Positions 34,280-43,859 of a stretch of DNA of 64,000 nucleotides are shown here, piece by piece (position 1 is the stretch's first letter; each line of letters begins with the position of its first letter). Made by a program: the position numbers and the translations under genes. The DNA is from CBDCMJ01 sp965224325 (GTDB taxonomy: Bacteria > Chloroflexota > Dehalococcoidia > Lucifugimonadales > UBA3495), in the NCBI GenBank assembly GCA_965224325.1, contig CBDCYT010000017.1, forward strand, positions 179,919-243,918. The letters are read 5' to 3'. The notes beneath the pieces are model-generated. The model worked only from the letters and a program-made list of their open reading frames with translations. It was not told where the DNA came from and did not search any database.

Positions 34280-34779
34280 TGGAGGCAGAGGACCGAACTT
34301 TGGCGGAGGACTTTGCTTGTCCGGTGGACGTGCAGCCGGGGCTGGACTATGCCGCCCCTGAAGACTGGGGTTGGCGGCGCATTAGTAGCAGCCAGCCGAG
34401 CAAGGCGATCTTTCACGTCAACCATCACGATGCTACCCGGGTGCTTGTGGACGTGCTCCATCCTGGGAATTCGCCCTCGGATGCCTCTTTTGTGTTGACC
34501 CAGCCGCTTCCCATAGTCATCATCGATAGCCTGGACAAGTATTGGGCCGGGGAGTCCCGGTCCAAGTTGCCGCTGCACGGCCTTCGGGTGCCAGTGGAGG
34601 CGGACACTCTAGAGGAAGCCAAACGCGCCTTGGAGGCGGACTTGGCCGCCCAGTTCCGCCTGCTGTTACTGCTATCGTCGTCAAGCGGAGGCAAGCTGGC
34701 GCCTCAGTTGAGAGAAAATCTGGCTTGCCTGTCCCAATACTTTGCTCCCCGCCGGGTCTCGCCGGAGAGTGAAGCCTAG
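34279..34779 (+). CDS. Unknown protein paired with the DUF3467-like gene
   Basis: The 166-residue protein is not recognised. It is soluble, with RVLVDVLHPGNSPSDASFVLTQPLPIVIIDSLDKYW in the middle and a helical C-terminal half rich in Leu and Ala. The ATG overlaps the upstream stop (TGATG). A start 27 bases earlier is less likely because it would lie inside the neighbour. Convergent with proS, 46 bases apart. Confidence 0.65.
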   Translation: MEAEDRTLAEDFACPVDVQPGLDYAAPEDWGWRRISSSQPSKAIFHVNHHDATRVLVDVLHPGNSPSDASFVLTQPLPIVIIDSLDKYWAGESRSKLPLHGLRVPVEADTLEEAKRALEADLAAQFRLLLLLSSSSGGKLAPQLRENLACLSQYFAPRRVSPESEA

Positions 34780-34825
34780 GGCGGGGAATAACCGGTCAGA
34801 ATCTCGGGGGGCCGCGCTGCGCTGT

Positions 34826-36529
34826 TCAGCAAGCGCCTAGAAGTTGCTGCAAGCTTTCCACCACCTGATCCGTGGGCAGCATGCTCACCTGAGTGTCCCG
34901 GCGTCCTTTCAACTCCACCATGCCCTCCCGGAGATTACGGGGACTCACGACCAATCGAACGGGCAGCCCCAAAAGATCGGCGTCGTTCAGCTTAACTCCG
35001 GCAGCCTGGTCTAGTCGGTCGTCATACAGGGTCTCCAACCCCCGGTCCCATAGGCGGCTATACAGCTGGTCCGCGGCGGTGGCTACCTCTTGGTCAGCCA
35101 GGTTTAGGCCCACCAGGTGGACCTGATACGGAGCAAGCGGAGTGGGAAACACAATACCCCGCTCGTCGTGGTTCTGCTGAATGGCCGCCGCCAGCAATCG
35201 CCCTACCCCGATGCCGTAGCATCCCATGGTTATGGGGTGTTGCCGGCCTTCTTGGTCCAAGTAGACCGCACCCAAGGCCTCACTGAAAAAGGTGCCCAGC
35301 TTGAAGATGTGGCCCACCTCGATCCCTCTAACCGCTTCAAGCTCTTTCCCGCACTGCGGACAATGTTGCCCAGGTTGGGCCAAGGCAATGTCGGAAAGCA
35401 GGTCCACCTCGAAGTCCCTGGGATAGTTAGCGCCTCGTAGGTGAGTATCCGGCTTGTTGGCGCCTACTACGAAGTTGTTTCCCTCCCCGATCGACGGGTC
35501 GCCAACGCGTTTTATGTGGGCCAAGCCGACGGCCGACGCGGAGCCGGCCACTAGGCCCGCGGCGCGCACCTCCTCATCGTCGGCCAACCGCAACTCATTG
35601 ACGTGAAGGGCGTTCTTCAGCTTGACCTCGTTGACCTCGAGGTCTCCCCGCACTGACACCAGCACCACCTCGCCTTCGGCGGCGTAGAATACTGCCTTTA
35701 TGGTCTTCTCCACCGGGACGCCCAGGAATTCCGCCAACTCGGCGATGGTCTTTACTCCGGGAGTACTTACCTCTTCCAGGGGCTGTTCGGGTTCCGGAGG
35801 AAGGGCCTCGCGGCTGGCAATCGCCTTCTCGGCGTTGGCGGTGTATTCGCACGACGGGCAGGTAATCACCGTGTCCTCGCCCGTGGGCGTCGCTAAGATG
35901 AATTCATGGGAGTCCTTGCCGCCGATGGCCCCACTGTCCGCCTCAGCCATCAGCACCGGCAAGTCACAACGCCGGTAAATATTCCGGTAGGCCTGGGCCA
36001 TGGCTTGGTAACTTTGGTCCAGGCTGTCGTCGCCGGCATTGAAGCTGTAGGCGTCCTTCATGTCGAATTCGCGGACCCGTACCAAGCCTGCCCTGGGGCG
36101 TTGTTCATCCCGAAACTTGGTTTGTATTTGATAGAGGATTATTGGAAGGTCCCGGTAGCTCTGGACGTTGGCCCGTACGATGGAGGTGACCACCTCCTCA
36201 TGGGTCGGCGCCAAGACCATGGGGCGGCCCCTCCGGTCTTCCAAGGAAAACAAGTTGGCCCCAAAGGCGTCGCCGCGGCCGGTTTGCTCCCACAGTTCCA
36301 TGGGTTGCAGGGCGGGCATCATCAACTCTTGGCCGCCAGCCGCGTCCATCTCCTCCCGGATGATATTCTCAATCTTGCGCAGCGAGCGCCAGGCTAGGGG
36401 GAGATAAGAGTAAATGCCGGCGGCTACCTGCTGGATCATCCCAGCTTTCAGCATCAACTGGTGGCTGGATGTTTCCGCTTCGGGGGGGTCGAAGCGAAGG
36501 GTCTTGCTGACAAGCCGAGTGAATCTCAT
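34826..36529 (-). CDS. proS: Proline-tRNA ligase, bacterial type with editing insertion
   Basis: This 567-residue class II synthetase charges tRNA-Pro. Motif 2 is seen in RPRAGLVRVREFDMKDAYSF near 142-160. The INS editing domain (about 225-395), which removes misacylated alanine, lies between motifs 2 and 3. Motif 3 is in GCYGIGVGRLLAAAIQQ near 435. The anticodon-binding domain ends the protein. Its ATG overlaps the ispG stop by 4 bases, so the two are translationally coupled. Confidence 0.97.
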   Translation of the reverse strand: MRFTRLVSKTLRFDPPEAETSSHQLMLKAGMIQQVAAGIYSYLPLAWRSLRKIENIIREEMDAAGGQELMMPALQPMELWEQTGRGDAFGANLFSLEDRRGRPMVLAPTHEEVVTSIVRANVQSYRDLPIILYQIQTKFRDEQRPRAGLVRVREFDMKDAYSFNAGDDSLDQSYQAMAQAYRNIYRRCDLPVLMAEADSGAIGGKDSHEFILATPTGEDTVITCPSCEYTANAEKAIASREALPPEPEQPLEEVSTPGVKTIAELAEFLGVPVEKTIKAVFYAAEGEVVLVSVRGDLEVNEVKLKNALHVNELRLADDEEVRAAGLVAGSASAVGLAHIKRVGDPSIGEGNNFVVGANKPDTHLRGANYPRDFEVDLLSDIALAQPGQHCPQCGKELEAVRGIEVGHIFKLGTFFSEALGAVYLDQEGRQHPITMGCYGIGVGRLLAAAIQQNHDERGIVFPTPLAPYQVHLVGLNLADQEVATAADQLYSRLWDRGLETLYDDRLDQAAGVKLNDADLLGLPVRLVVSPRNLREGMVELKGRRDTQVSMLPTDQVVESLQQLLGAC

Positions 36530-37662
36530 GCCGATGCCGGAGTTTTTTCCACTTCTTCCATCAGAGCCGTCAACATCTGGTCCTCGGGCACCACGCGAAC
36601 CTTCTCGCCCTTTCGAAAGATAATAGCCCGGCCCGCTCCGGCGGCAATGCCAACGTCGGCGTCCTTAGCCTCGCCAGGGCCGTTGACTTCACAGCCCATC
36701 ACCGCAACCTTGATGTTTTTGTCGCTCAGCTTGAGCATAGCGTCAACTTCATTGGAAAGCTTGATCACATCCACGTCGGCCCGGCCGCAGCTAGGGCACG
36801 CCACCAGCACTGCGCCCTTTTGCCGCAGATTGAGGGACTTGAGAATTTCGTAGCCGGCTGCCACTTCGTCCACCGAGTCTCCGGCCAGGGACACTCGGAT
36901 GGTGTCTCCGATCCCTTCGTACAAGAGAATGCCCAGTCCCACCGCCGTGCGTATCGACCCTGCCTGCGCTGTGCCTGCTTCGGTGATCCCCAGGTGGAGT
37001 GGATAGGGGACCATTCCGGCTAATCTACGGTAGGCTTCCACGGTGGTAGGCACGTCGAACGCCTTCATCGAAATCTTGATATTGTCGAAGTCCTGTTCCT
37101 CAAGCAAGCTGATTTCCCACAACGCCGTGGCCACCATGTGGTCTACAACGCTGTATTCTCCTTGCTTTACCTCTCCCTCCTTAGGAAGCTTGTTTACCAA
37201 GTCCATGTGGCGGGAGAAGCCCCTGGTGCGTCCGATACCACCCACCGGGGGGAGACTGCCAAAGTTGACGCCGATGCGGATGGGGATTCTCCGGTCCTTG
37301 GCTGCGCTCACCACCTGGCGCACCTGGTCCTCGTCCCGAAGGTTGCCGGGGTTCAGCCGCAGACAATCGACGCCGCCTTCCGCGCATTCCAGAGCCAGCC
37401 GGTAATGAAAGTGGATGTCCGCGATCAAGGGAATGTGGATTTGCTTTTTGATCTCGCGCATGGCCTCGGCCGCTTCCATGTCCGGGACGGCGCTGCGGAT
37501 GATCTCGCATCCCGCTTCTTCCAACTGATGGATCTGCCGAACGGTGGCGGCGACGTCCCGGGTGTCCGTCTTGGTCATGGACTGGACCGTTATATCGGCT
37601 CCACCGCCGACTTTTACCCCCCCAACGTATACCGGTGTGCTAGGACGGCGCTTTCCGCTCAT
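36526..37662 (-). CDS. ispG: 4-hydroxy-3-methylbut-2-en-1-yl diphosphate synthase
   Basis: IspG is the penultimate MEP-pathway enzyme, a [4Fe-4S] reductive dehydroxylase. The 378-residue protein has the TIM-barrel start RRPSTPVYVGGVKVGGGADITVQSM. The C-terminal iron-sulfur site is formed by CPSCGR and the cysteine in MGCEVNGPGEAKDADVG. The start at 37662 follows GAGGA; a GTG 9 bases earlier is an alternative. It overlaps proS by 4 bases. dxr, another MEP gene, lies nearby in the same direction. Confidence 0.95.
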   Translation of the reverse strand: MSGKRRPSTPVYVGGVKVGGGADITVQSMTKTDTRDVAATVRQIHQLEEAGCEIIRSAVPDMEAAEAMREIKKQIHIPLIADIHFHYRLALECAEGGVDCLRLNPGNLRDEDQVRQVVSAAKDRRIPIRIGVNFGSLPPVGGIGRTRGFSRHMDLVNKLPKEGEVKQGEYSVVDHMVATALWEISLLEEQDFDNIKISMKAFDVPTTVEAYRRLAGMVPYPLHLGITEAGTAQAGSIRTAVGLGILLYEGIGDTIRVSLAGDSVDEVAAGYEILKSLNLRQKGAVLVACPSCGRADVDVIKLSNEVDAMLKLSDKNIKVAVMGCEVNGPGEAKDADVGIAAGAGRAIIFRKGEKVRVVPEDQMLTALMEEVEKTPASA

Positions 37663-38208
37663 TTTGTACACGTCCTCAATAGGCCCCGGCGACTCCTGGG
37701 GCGTCCTGGCCCCGGGGCGGCTAAGATTTGGTCCTGGACAACGCCGCGGGTAGAAGGCAGGGCCGGTCAGTCGCCCCGACGCCTCAACCCGGAATGATGG
37801 TCATGGTAATGTTACACGAAGTGCCCTCGGATAGGCCACAACAGAGCCAAACACCAGCCCTACCGTCAGCTACTCGCATCCGCTCAAATCTGAACAGTTG
37901 CCCAAACGCGGTTTGGAGGCCCGGATCGGTCCCCAACGCCAATCGCCCATACGGGCATTGTGAAGGCCATTTTAGCACGAGGCGGTTCGGGGACTACCCT
38001 TTCGAGATCGACGAAACTATCGTCAATCTCCCCAGCTGCTGATTGGACCGAAACGATCAGTACGCCCAGTCCTGCGTCGTCTCCCGCATATGAGAGCAGA
38101 AATGGGAAAGCGTCAGCGTTTCAGGATAGTTCGTGACTGATGGTTTCGGCTGCATATCGTTTACGGCTGGACCTGACCATTATGCCCGTCGAGGCCGGTA
38201 ACAGTCCT
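37663..38208. other. Gene-free stretch between rseP and ispG
   Basis: About 545 bases separate the rpsB-to-rseP run from ispG. No gene, clear terminator or strong promoter is recognised, although a separate ispG promoter must be considered here. Confidence 0.4.
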
Positions 38209-39831
38209 CTAGCCTCCCAACAACGTCCCGCCGGAAATGACCCGGTTGATGTCGCTGGCCATGATGACCAGAATAGCGGTAATCAGGAAACCGAATCCAG
38301 CCAGGTGGACCAGTCCCTCCTTCTCCGGGGGCACCTTCTTGCCCCGCCGCAACCATTCCAGAATAACGAACACAAGACGGCCGCCGTCGAGCGCAGGAAT
38401 GGGCAGGATGTTCAGAATGGCCAGGTTTAGACTCAACAGAACGGCGATCGCCAGCCAGCCGGTAAAGCCCGCCTCAACGGTAACCTCGCCGGTCAATTGG
38501 GCGATGCCTACGGGGCCGGACAACTCGGGCGCGGAGCCAGCAGAGATAGCCCCCGATATTGCCTGCTTCATAAGCACCAGGGACTCCCAAGTGCCTATGA
38601 ATCCCTGAGGTATCGCTTCCCAGGGCGTGTCGGAGCGGCTGACGGTCCGGGGATCCTCCAAAGTGGTGGAGACGCCGGTCCGCCACTGAGCCTCACCAGG
38701 CGGCTCGAATCTGGGAGTTATCGAAACGACTTGTTCCTGCCCTTCCCGTATGATTCGCCACTCCATCGGTGAGCCCTGATTCGCCTGGATAGAGGCAGGG
38801 AGGGCGGAGGGTTGATCGATCAAATCGGAAGCTGCGCTTAAGACAACGTCGCCCCCTTGTAATCCCGCGGCTTTCGCCGCGGAACCATCCAGGACTTTCA
38901 GGACGACAACCTGGTCTGTGTCCAAGCCAACGACTATTCCGGCTAGCCACTTGCCGGGCTCGCTCTCGAATCTAGGCTTAACCCGGATTACTTCTTGATT
39001 CCCACCCCGTTCGATCAACCACTCCATGACACGGCCGCCGTTCAGGTTGACGGCCCGGGCAAGATCGGATTGGGTTTCGATGTTATGTCCACCGGCCTCG
39101 ACTATGATGTCGGCTGTTCGGAGACCTGCCTCAGCTGCCGGAGAATCCGCCGGAACATCGATCGCGGCAACCCGCCCCACGGTCACGTCTTGGGGAATCA
39201 TGAACAGAATAGCGAGGACCACAACCGGCAGGACCGCGTTCATCAGTGGCCCCGCGACCAACACCAGGAAACGGCTGCCAACCCCCTTGCTGGCCAAACT
39301 CCTGGGCACGTTGGGGTTGGATTCCCCCGCCATGCGGACAAACCCGCCTATTGGGGTCCAATTCAACGAATACATCATGTCCGCCAAGACGAACGAACCA
39401 CCATCCGGTTCCACGGCCCGGACTTTGCCCTCGTGCCTTAGCAAATCACTGGGCGGCGGCTCTGCCTTAGAGCCGTCTGGCTTGGACCCGGGCTCCGTTG
39501 ATTGGTCTCCGCGACGCCGCTTGGGCAGGGGCGCCTCAATTATGCGGGCCACCAGATTGCCGTGGAGGTCCTCGGTAGAGTGGACTTTGATAACTTGGCC
39601 CAGCTGTAAATCGGCTAAGCCTTGGACGTTAACAAACTGGGTGAGGGGGTCGATGAGGACTCTGGTCTTACCGGTGTAAATACTGAAGGCCCGGGGAGGA
39701 AAACCTACGGCAAACTCAAGAACCTTGACTCCCAGGATGCGGGCCGTGGCGTAATGACCGAGTTCGTGGATGACCACCAGAATCAGCAGCATAGGAATCA
39801 GTGTTCCGATGGCAATGAGGACGGTTTCCAT
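38209..39831 (-). CDS. rseP: Site-2 intramembrane metalloprotease, RseP/M50 type
   Basis: The 540-residue polytopic protease has the zinc motif HELGH at 22-26 in the first membrane helix. Two PDZ domains (about 230-300 and 310-385) follow, with the conserved LDGGR and related third-ligand segment near the C-terminus. Site-2 proteases cleave membrane-anchored regulators such as anti-sigma factors. About 95 residues (roughly 55-153), including a Pro/Lys-rich stretch, are inserted before the WTPIGGFVRM beta-loop, much longer than in E. coli RseP. It follows dxr by 8 bases, the usual uppS-cdsA-dxr-rseP arrangement. Confidence 0.93.
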   Translation of the reverse strand: METVLIAIGTLIPMLLILVVIHELGHYATARILGVKVLEFAVGFPPRAFSIYTGKTRVLIDPLTQFVNVQGLADLQLGQVIKVHSTEDLHGNLVARIIEAPLPKRRRGDQSTEPGSKPDGSKAEPPPSDLLRHEGKVRAVEPDGGSFVLADMMYSLNWTPIGGFVRMAGESNPNVPRSLASKGVGSRFLVLVAGPLMNAVLPVVVLAILFMIPQDVTVGRVAAIDVPADSPAAEAGLRTADIIVEAGGHNIETQSDLARAVNLNGGRVMEWLIERGGNQEVIRVKPRFESEPGKWLAGIVVGLDTDQVVVLKVLDGSAAKAAGLQGGDVVLSAASDLIDQPSALPASIQANQGSPMEWRIIREGQEQVVSITPRFEPPGEAQWRTGVSTTLEDPRTVSRSDTPWEAIPQGFIGTWESLVLMKQAISGAISAGSAPELSGPVGIAQLTGEVTVEAGFTGWLAIAVLLSLNLAILNILPIPALDGGRLVFVILEWLRRGKKVPPEKEGLVHLAGFGFLITAILVIMASDINRVISGGTLLGG

Positions 39832-39839
39832 AAAGGTTT

Positions 39840-40958
39840 CTATCTACCGGTTATGTCTTTTACCCTCGCCACTGCCCACCGGTCCGCTTCCATCAGCTCT
39901 TCCGCATCCCGGCCCGGTGTCGATTGATGCTCGGAGAGCACCTGCTCCACAATCCGGTAGATATCGGTAAATCCGATCTTGCGTTCGAGAAAAGCCCCAA
40001 CCGCCGCCTCGTCTGAGGCACTGAGAACTGCCGGGAAGGTGCCGCCCTGCTTTCCCGCGGCTACTGCGAGGTTGAAACAGGGATAGCGGCCGGGCTCCAT
40101 GGGTGAAAAATGCAGCGCGTGAGGAATGCCGATATCCAATTTGGGGATCATTTCATTGTGATAGCGTTTGGGATAAAACAGAGCGTATTGGATGGGCAAC
40201 CGCATATCCGGTGGGCCCAGCTGGGCTTTGACCGATCCATCTTCGAATTCGACCATTGAGTGGATGGTGCTTTGAGGGTGGATGACCACTTCTATGTTGT
40301 CCCAGGGAACGTTAAACAACCAGTGGGACTCTATCACCTCGAATGCCTTGTTCATCAAGGTTGCCGAATCGATCGTGATCTTTTTCCCCATGGTCCAGGT
40401 GGGGTGTTGCAACGCCCGTTCCAGGGTGACCTCGGGCATTTGCTCCAAGGGCGTTTCCCTGAAAGGCCCTCCGGAAGCCGTAATCATTAACCGGCTGATA
40501 CGGTTGTCTTCGCCCCGCAGGCACTGCCATATGGCGCTGGGCTCGCTGTCCACCGGCAGCACGGCCCCGCCGTACTTAGCCTCGTAGGCTTTAATGAGCT
40601 CACCGGCCATAACTATGGGCTCTTTGTTGGAAAGCGCCACCACTTTGCCTTGCTTCAACGCATTGAGCGTGGGCATCAGCCCAACACTGCCTATGGTTGC
40701 CATCATAACCAGGTCGACGTCTTCCAGGCAGACCATGTCTTCCATGGGCGTGAACCACGTACCTTCCGGCAGCGTCTGCGGGCGATCAATGCAGTAAATA
40801 TGGCTGGGCTTAAACTCCTGCACTTGCTGCAGCAGCAAGCTCTGATTAGTCCCGCCTGCGAGCCCCACTACATCGAACTCTTCGGGGAAAGCCCTCACCA
40901 CGTCCAGCGTCTGGCGGCCTATGGAGCCTGTGGATCCCAGAACAACTATCTTTTTCAT
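39840..40958 (-). CDS. dxr: 1-deoxy-D-xylulose 5-phosphate reductoisomerase
   Basis: The 372-residue enzyme makes MEP, the committed step of the non-mevalonate isoprenoid pathway. The NADPH-binding motif GSTGSIGRQTLDVV is at the N-terminus. Metal-binding residues are in LPVDSEPSAIWQ, and the flexible-loop region has TMGKKITIDSATLMNKAFEVIE. The gene overlaps cdsA by 4 bases and precedes rseP. Confidence 0.97.
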   Translation of the reverse strand: MKKIVVLGSTGSIGRQTLDVVRAFPEEFDVVGLAGGTNQSLLLQQVQEFKPSHIYCIDRPQTLPEGTWFTPMEDMVCLEDVDLVMMATIGSVGLMPTLNALKQGKVVALSNKEPIVMAGELIKAYEAKYGGAVLPVDSEPSAIWQCLRGEDNRISRLMITASGGPFRETPLEQMPEVTLERALQHPTWTMGKKITIDSATLMNKAFEVIESHWLFNVPWDNIEVVIHPQSTIHSMVEFEDGSVKAQLGPPDMRLPIQYALFYPKRYHNEMIPKLDIGIPHALHFSPMEPGRYPCFNLAVAAGKQGGTFPAVLSASDEAAVGAFLERKIGFTDIYRIVEQVLSEHQSTPGRDAEELMEADRWAVARVKDITGR

Positions 40959-41776
40959 GGTTCAAATACCGTCACAAGAAGATAGTAGACCACGGGTATG
41001 GATACTACAACGGAATCGAGCCGGTCCAAGACGCCGCCGTGTCCAGGGATTATACTACCTGCGTCTTTGACATTGGAAATTCTTTTCAGCTTGGATTCGA
41101 GCAAATCTCCCCATTGAGCGATCACGCCAACCGTAACTCCTATAATCACCAGTTGCCAGCGGGGCGTGTCCAGGTCAAATGCCAACCCCAGAACTACCAC
41201 CGCCGCCACCGCGGCCCCCAACCCTCCGGCGGCGCCCTCCCAGGTCTTGCCGGGGCTAATGCTCGGCGCCATGGGATGGCGTCCAAAAGAACGGCCGGTC
41301 AAGTATGCCCCGGTGTCCGTGGCGAAGACCGTCAATAGGGTCAGTAGAAGCCAGTTTCGGCCCACCTCATTCGTGTCCCCTATGTCGCGCAACGCCAAGC
41401 TATGGACCAGCAAGAACCCGACGTAGACCAGGCCGCCCAACAAGTAGAGGGCTCCCACGAGGGGCCGGTCCCCGGAATAGTAGGCAAGAAGCCACAGAAC
41501 GCCCGCGAAGCCTCCAGCAGCGAGTATACCACCGGATATGATCAGGAAGCTCTCAGAACCGGAGGCGAATTGGACGCCCAAAACCAGGCAGATGGTCCAG
41601 ATGACGCCCAAGGCGACGGGAAGGGGTTGAATGTCCGGGGGTGGCAACCGGTAGAATTCGCGGATTCCCAGGGAGGCAATAACCACCACTAGAATGGCCA
41701 GCCACGGAGTCGACCACCACACGGCGACAGCCAAGATTGGCAGGCCCACCGCCGCCGTGAGCGTACGTTGGAGCAA
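40955..41776 (-). CDS. cdsA: Phosphatidate cytidylyltransferase
   Basis: The 273-residue, multi-helix membrane enzyme makes CDP-diacylglycerol from phosphatidate and CTP. The SPGKTWEGAAGG segment and the C-terminal signature PGHGGVLDRLDSVVVSIPVVY are clear. It overlaps dxr by 4 bases and follows uppS by 3 bases, within the dense rpsB-rseP operon. Confidence 0.95.
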   Translation of the reverse strand: MLQRTLTAAVGLPILAVAVWWSTPWLAILVVVIASLGIREFYRLPPPDIQPLPVALGVIWTICLVLGVQFASGSESFLIISGGILAAGGFAGVLWLLAYYSGDRPLVGALYLLGGLVYVGFLLVHSLALRDIGDTNEVGRNWLLLTLLTVFATDTGAYLTGRSFGRHPMAPSISPGKTWEGAAGGLGAAVAAVVVLGLAFDLDTPRWQLVIIGVTVGVIAQWGDLLESKLKRISNVKDAGSIIPGHGGVLDRLDSVVVSIPVVYYLLVTVFEP

Positions 41777-41779
41777 TTA

Positions 41780-42523
41780 TCAGCCCTCGGGGCTCACCTT
41801 GCCAAAGCGCCGCTGCCGGTTCTTGAATTCCTCCAAGACCAGCTCCAACTCAGTCGGTTCCAGGTCGGGCCATAGTGTGGAGGTGTGGTGGTACTCGCTG
41901 TAGGCCGACTGCCAAAGCAGAAAGTTGCTGATGCGCAGTTCGCCCCCGGTCCGGATAATTAGATCGGGATCTGGGCAATGAGAGGTGAACAGGTACTTGC
42001 TGAACAACGCTTCATCGACGTCTTCAGCGGGCACACCGTCCCAAATCATCTGTTTCACTGCCTTCAATATCTCGTCCCGGCCCCCATAGTCGAAAGCCAC
42101 GTTGAGAGTGACGCCGGTGTTGTCGCGGGTCAACTCCTGCGCCTGCGCCACAGCATCGTGCAGGGCCGGGGTAAGCCGGTCCATCCTGCCTATGTGGAGT
42201 ATCCGCACGTTGTTTTCGTGAATGGACTGGGTTTGCCTGCGGAGGGCGTCGACCATAATGTCCAGGATACCCTCCACTTCCTCGGCAGGCCGGTTCCAGT
42301 TTTCGGTGGAAAAGGCGTACAGGGTCACGTACTTCACACCCTTGTCACTAAGGGTTTGTAATACGCGGTGGATGGATTCCACGCCCTTACGATGGCCGGC
42401 CAACCGGGGTAGATTTCTTTGTTTGGCCCAGCGGCCATTGCCGTCCATGATTATGGCGACGTGGACCGGAGCGCTTGAGACTGCCTCGGCCGGCTCCTCA
42501 GACGATGCGGTCCTGAGCTGCAT
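41780..42523 (-). CDS. uppS: Isoprenyl transferase (undecaprenyl diphosphate synthase)
   Basis: The 247-residue cis-prenyltransferase has HVAIIMDGNGRWAKQRN, the substrate-binding aspartate motif, near residue 23, and the C-terminal DPDLIIRTGGELRISNFLLWQSAYSE signature split around 185-210. It makes the lipid carrier for cell-wall or glycan synthesis. Spacing to frr and cdsA is 2-3 bases. Confidence 0.96.
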   Translation of the reverse strand: MQLRTASSEEPAEAVSSAPVHVAIIMDGNGRWAKQRNLPRLAGHRKGVESIHRVLQTLSDKGVKYVTLYAFSTENWNRPAEEVEGILDIMVDALRRQTQSIHENNVRILHIGRMDRLTPALHDAVAQAQELTRDNTGVTLNVAFDYGGRDEILKAVKQMIWDGVPAEDVDEALFSKYLFTSHCPDPDLIIRTGGELRISNFLLWQSAYSEYHHTSTLWPDLEPTELELVLEEFKNRQRRFGKVSPEG

Positions 42524-42525
42524 TG

Positions 42526-43116
42526 CTAAACCTGCAATATCTCTTTTTCTTTGGCGGCGCCCACTTGGTCTATCTCTTGAGTATGTTCATCGGTAGTTTT
42601 CTGCAATTGCTCCTGGGCACGCCGGTTCTGGTCCTGCGAAATGTTCTTGTTCCGCTCCAACTCCCGCAGGCTCTCGAGACCCTTCCGCCGTACGTTGCGA
42701 ACGGAAACTTTCCCTTCCTCAAGTTTCTGTTTCAGCAAACGCACCATGTCTTGCCGCCGTTGCTGGTTGAGCGCGGGTATGGGAATCGTAATAATGTTGC
42801 CGTCATTGGAAGGATTGAATCCCAGGTCCGATTTCATCAGGCTTCTTTCGATCTCTCGCAGCGACGTCTTATCCCATGGCTGAATCATTAACACCCGGGC
42901 TTCCGGCGCTGAGATAGAAGCAACCTGTTTCAATGGCGTAGGGGACCCGTAGTAGTCTACCGGAATGTTTTCGACCAAAGCCGGAGTCGCTCGACCGGTG
43001 CGAAGCGTATTAAGGTCTCTTTTCAATGCGTTGATGGACCCGGCCATTTGTTGAACTACTGAATCCAGGACCATTTGCGGGGTAATCTCGGTTGTGTCTT
43101 CGTTTTTCGTAGACAT
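42526..43116 (-). CDS. frr: Ribosome recycling factor
   Basis: The 196-residue protein splits post-termination ribosomes with EF-G. It has the RRF core from MAGSINALKRDLNTLRTGRATPALVENIPVDYYG, continuing through QPWDKTSLREIERSL and the C-terminal helix DEHTQEID. It is about 10 residues longer than E. coli RRF, with the extra length at the N-terminus. It sits 2 bases after pyrH. Confidence 0.97.
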   Translation of the reverse strand: MSTKNEDTTEITPQMVLDSVVQQMAGSINALKRDLNTLRTGRATPALVENIPVDYYGSPTPLKQVASISAPEARVLMIQPWDKTSLREIERSLMKSDLGFNPSNDGNIITIPIPALNQQRRQDMVRLLKQKLEEGKVSVRNVRRKGLESLRELERNKNISQDQNRRAQEQLQKTTDEHTQEIDQVGAAKEKEILQV

Positions 43117-43118
43117 GA

Positions 43119-43844
43119 TTAATCCCGACCATCTATCAGAGTTCCCACAGGTTCACCGGCCAGAATGCAGGACATATTGCCGGACTCGAAAATGTCGAAG
43201 ACTATCACGGGCATGTTATTGTCCATACACAAGGATATCGCGGTGGAGTCCATGACTTCCAGTCGCCGGTTCAGCGCGTCCATGTAGTCAAGGCGGCTAA
43301 ACCGCACTGCATTAGGGTTTTCGTGGGGATTTGAGTCGTAGACGCCGTCCACGTTGTTTTTCGCCATCAGCAGCACGTCGGCGCCGATCTCCAGGGCTCG
43401 AAGGGCAGACGCGGTGTCGGTAGTCATGAAGGGATTTCCGGTGCCGGCGGCAAACAGGACCACTCTTCCCTTTTCCAGGTGCCGGATGGCGCGCCGCCTA
43501 ATATACGGTTCAGCCACCGCTTGCATCTGCAAGGCGCTCTGGGTCCGGGTAGTCAGGCCGCGCTTTTCAAGTCCGTCCTGCAGGGCGAGGGCGTTGATCA
43601 CGGTGGCCAACATACCGGAGTAGTCTGCGGTGGCGCGGTCCATCCCCTGGGACTCCGCCGCTCCGCCCCGCCAGATGTTGCCGCCGCCGATCACCACGGC
43701 CAGTTCAACACCCATGTCGTGGACTTCGCTGATTTGTTGGGCCAGATAGCTCACGGCCTCCGGCTCGATTCCAGATGAAGCAGAGCCTTTCAGAGACTCG
43801 CCGCTGAGCTTCAGCAGAACGCGCCCGTAACGACTCTCACGCAT
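43119..43844 (-). CDS. pyrH: UMP kinase
   Basis: The 241-residue amino-acid-kinase-fold enzyme phosphorylates UMP to UDP. It has LLKLSGESLKG near residue 10, VVIGGGNIWRG near 50, the TGNPFMTTDTASALRA block near 130 and the DNNMPVIVFD end block. It lies between tsf and frr, as in most bacteria. Confidence 0.97.
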   Translation of the reverse strand: MRESRYGRVLLKLSGESLKGSASSGIEPEAVSYLAQQISEVHDMGVELAVVIGGGNIWRGGAAESQGMDRATADYSGMLATVINALALQDGLEKRGLTTRTQSALQMQAVAEPYIRRRAIRHLEKGRVVLFAAGTGNPFMTTDTASALRALEIGADVLLMAKNNVDGVYDSNPHENPNAVRFSRLDYMDALNRRLEVMDSTAISLCMDNNMPVIVFDIFESGNMSCILAGEPVGTLIDGRD

Positions 43845-43859
43845 AGGGCCTGATGCCAG

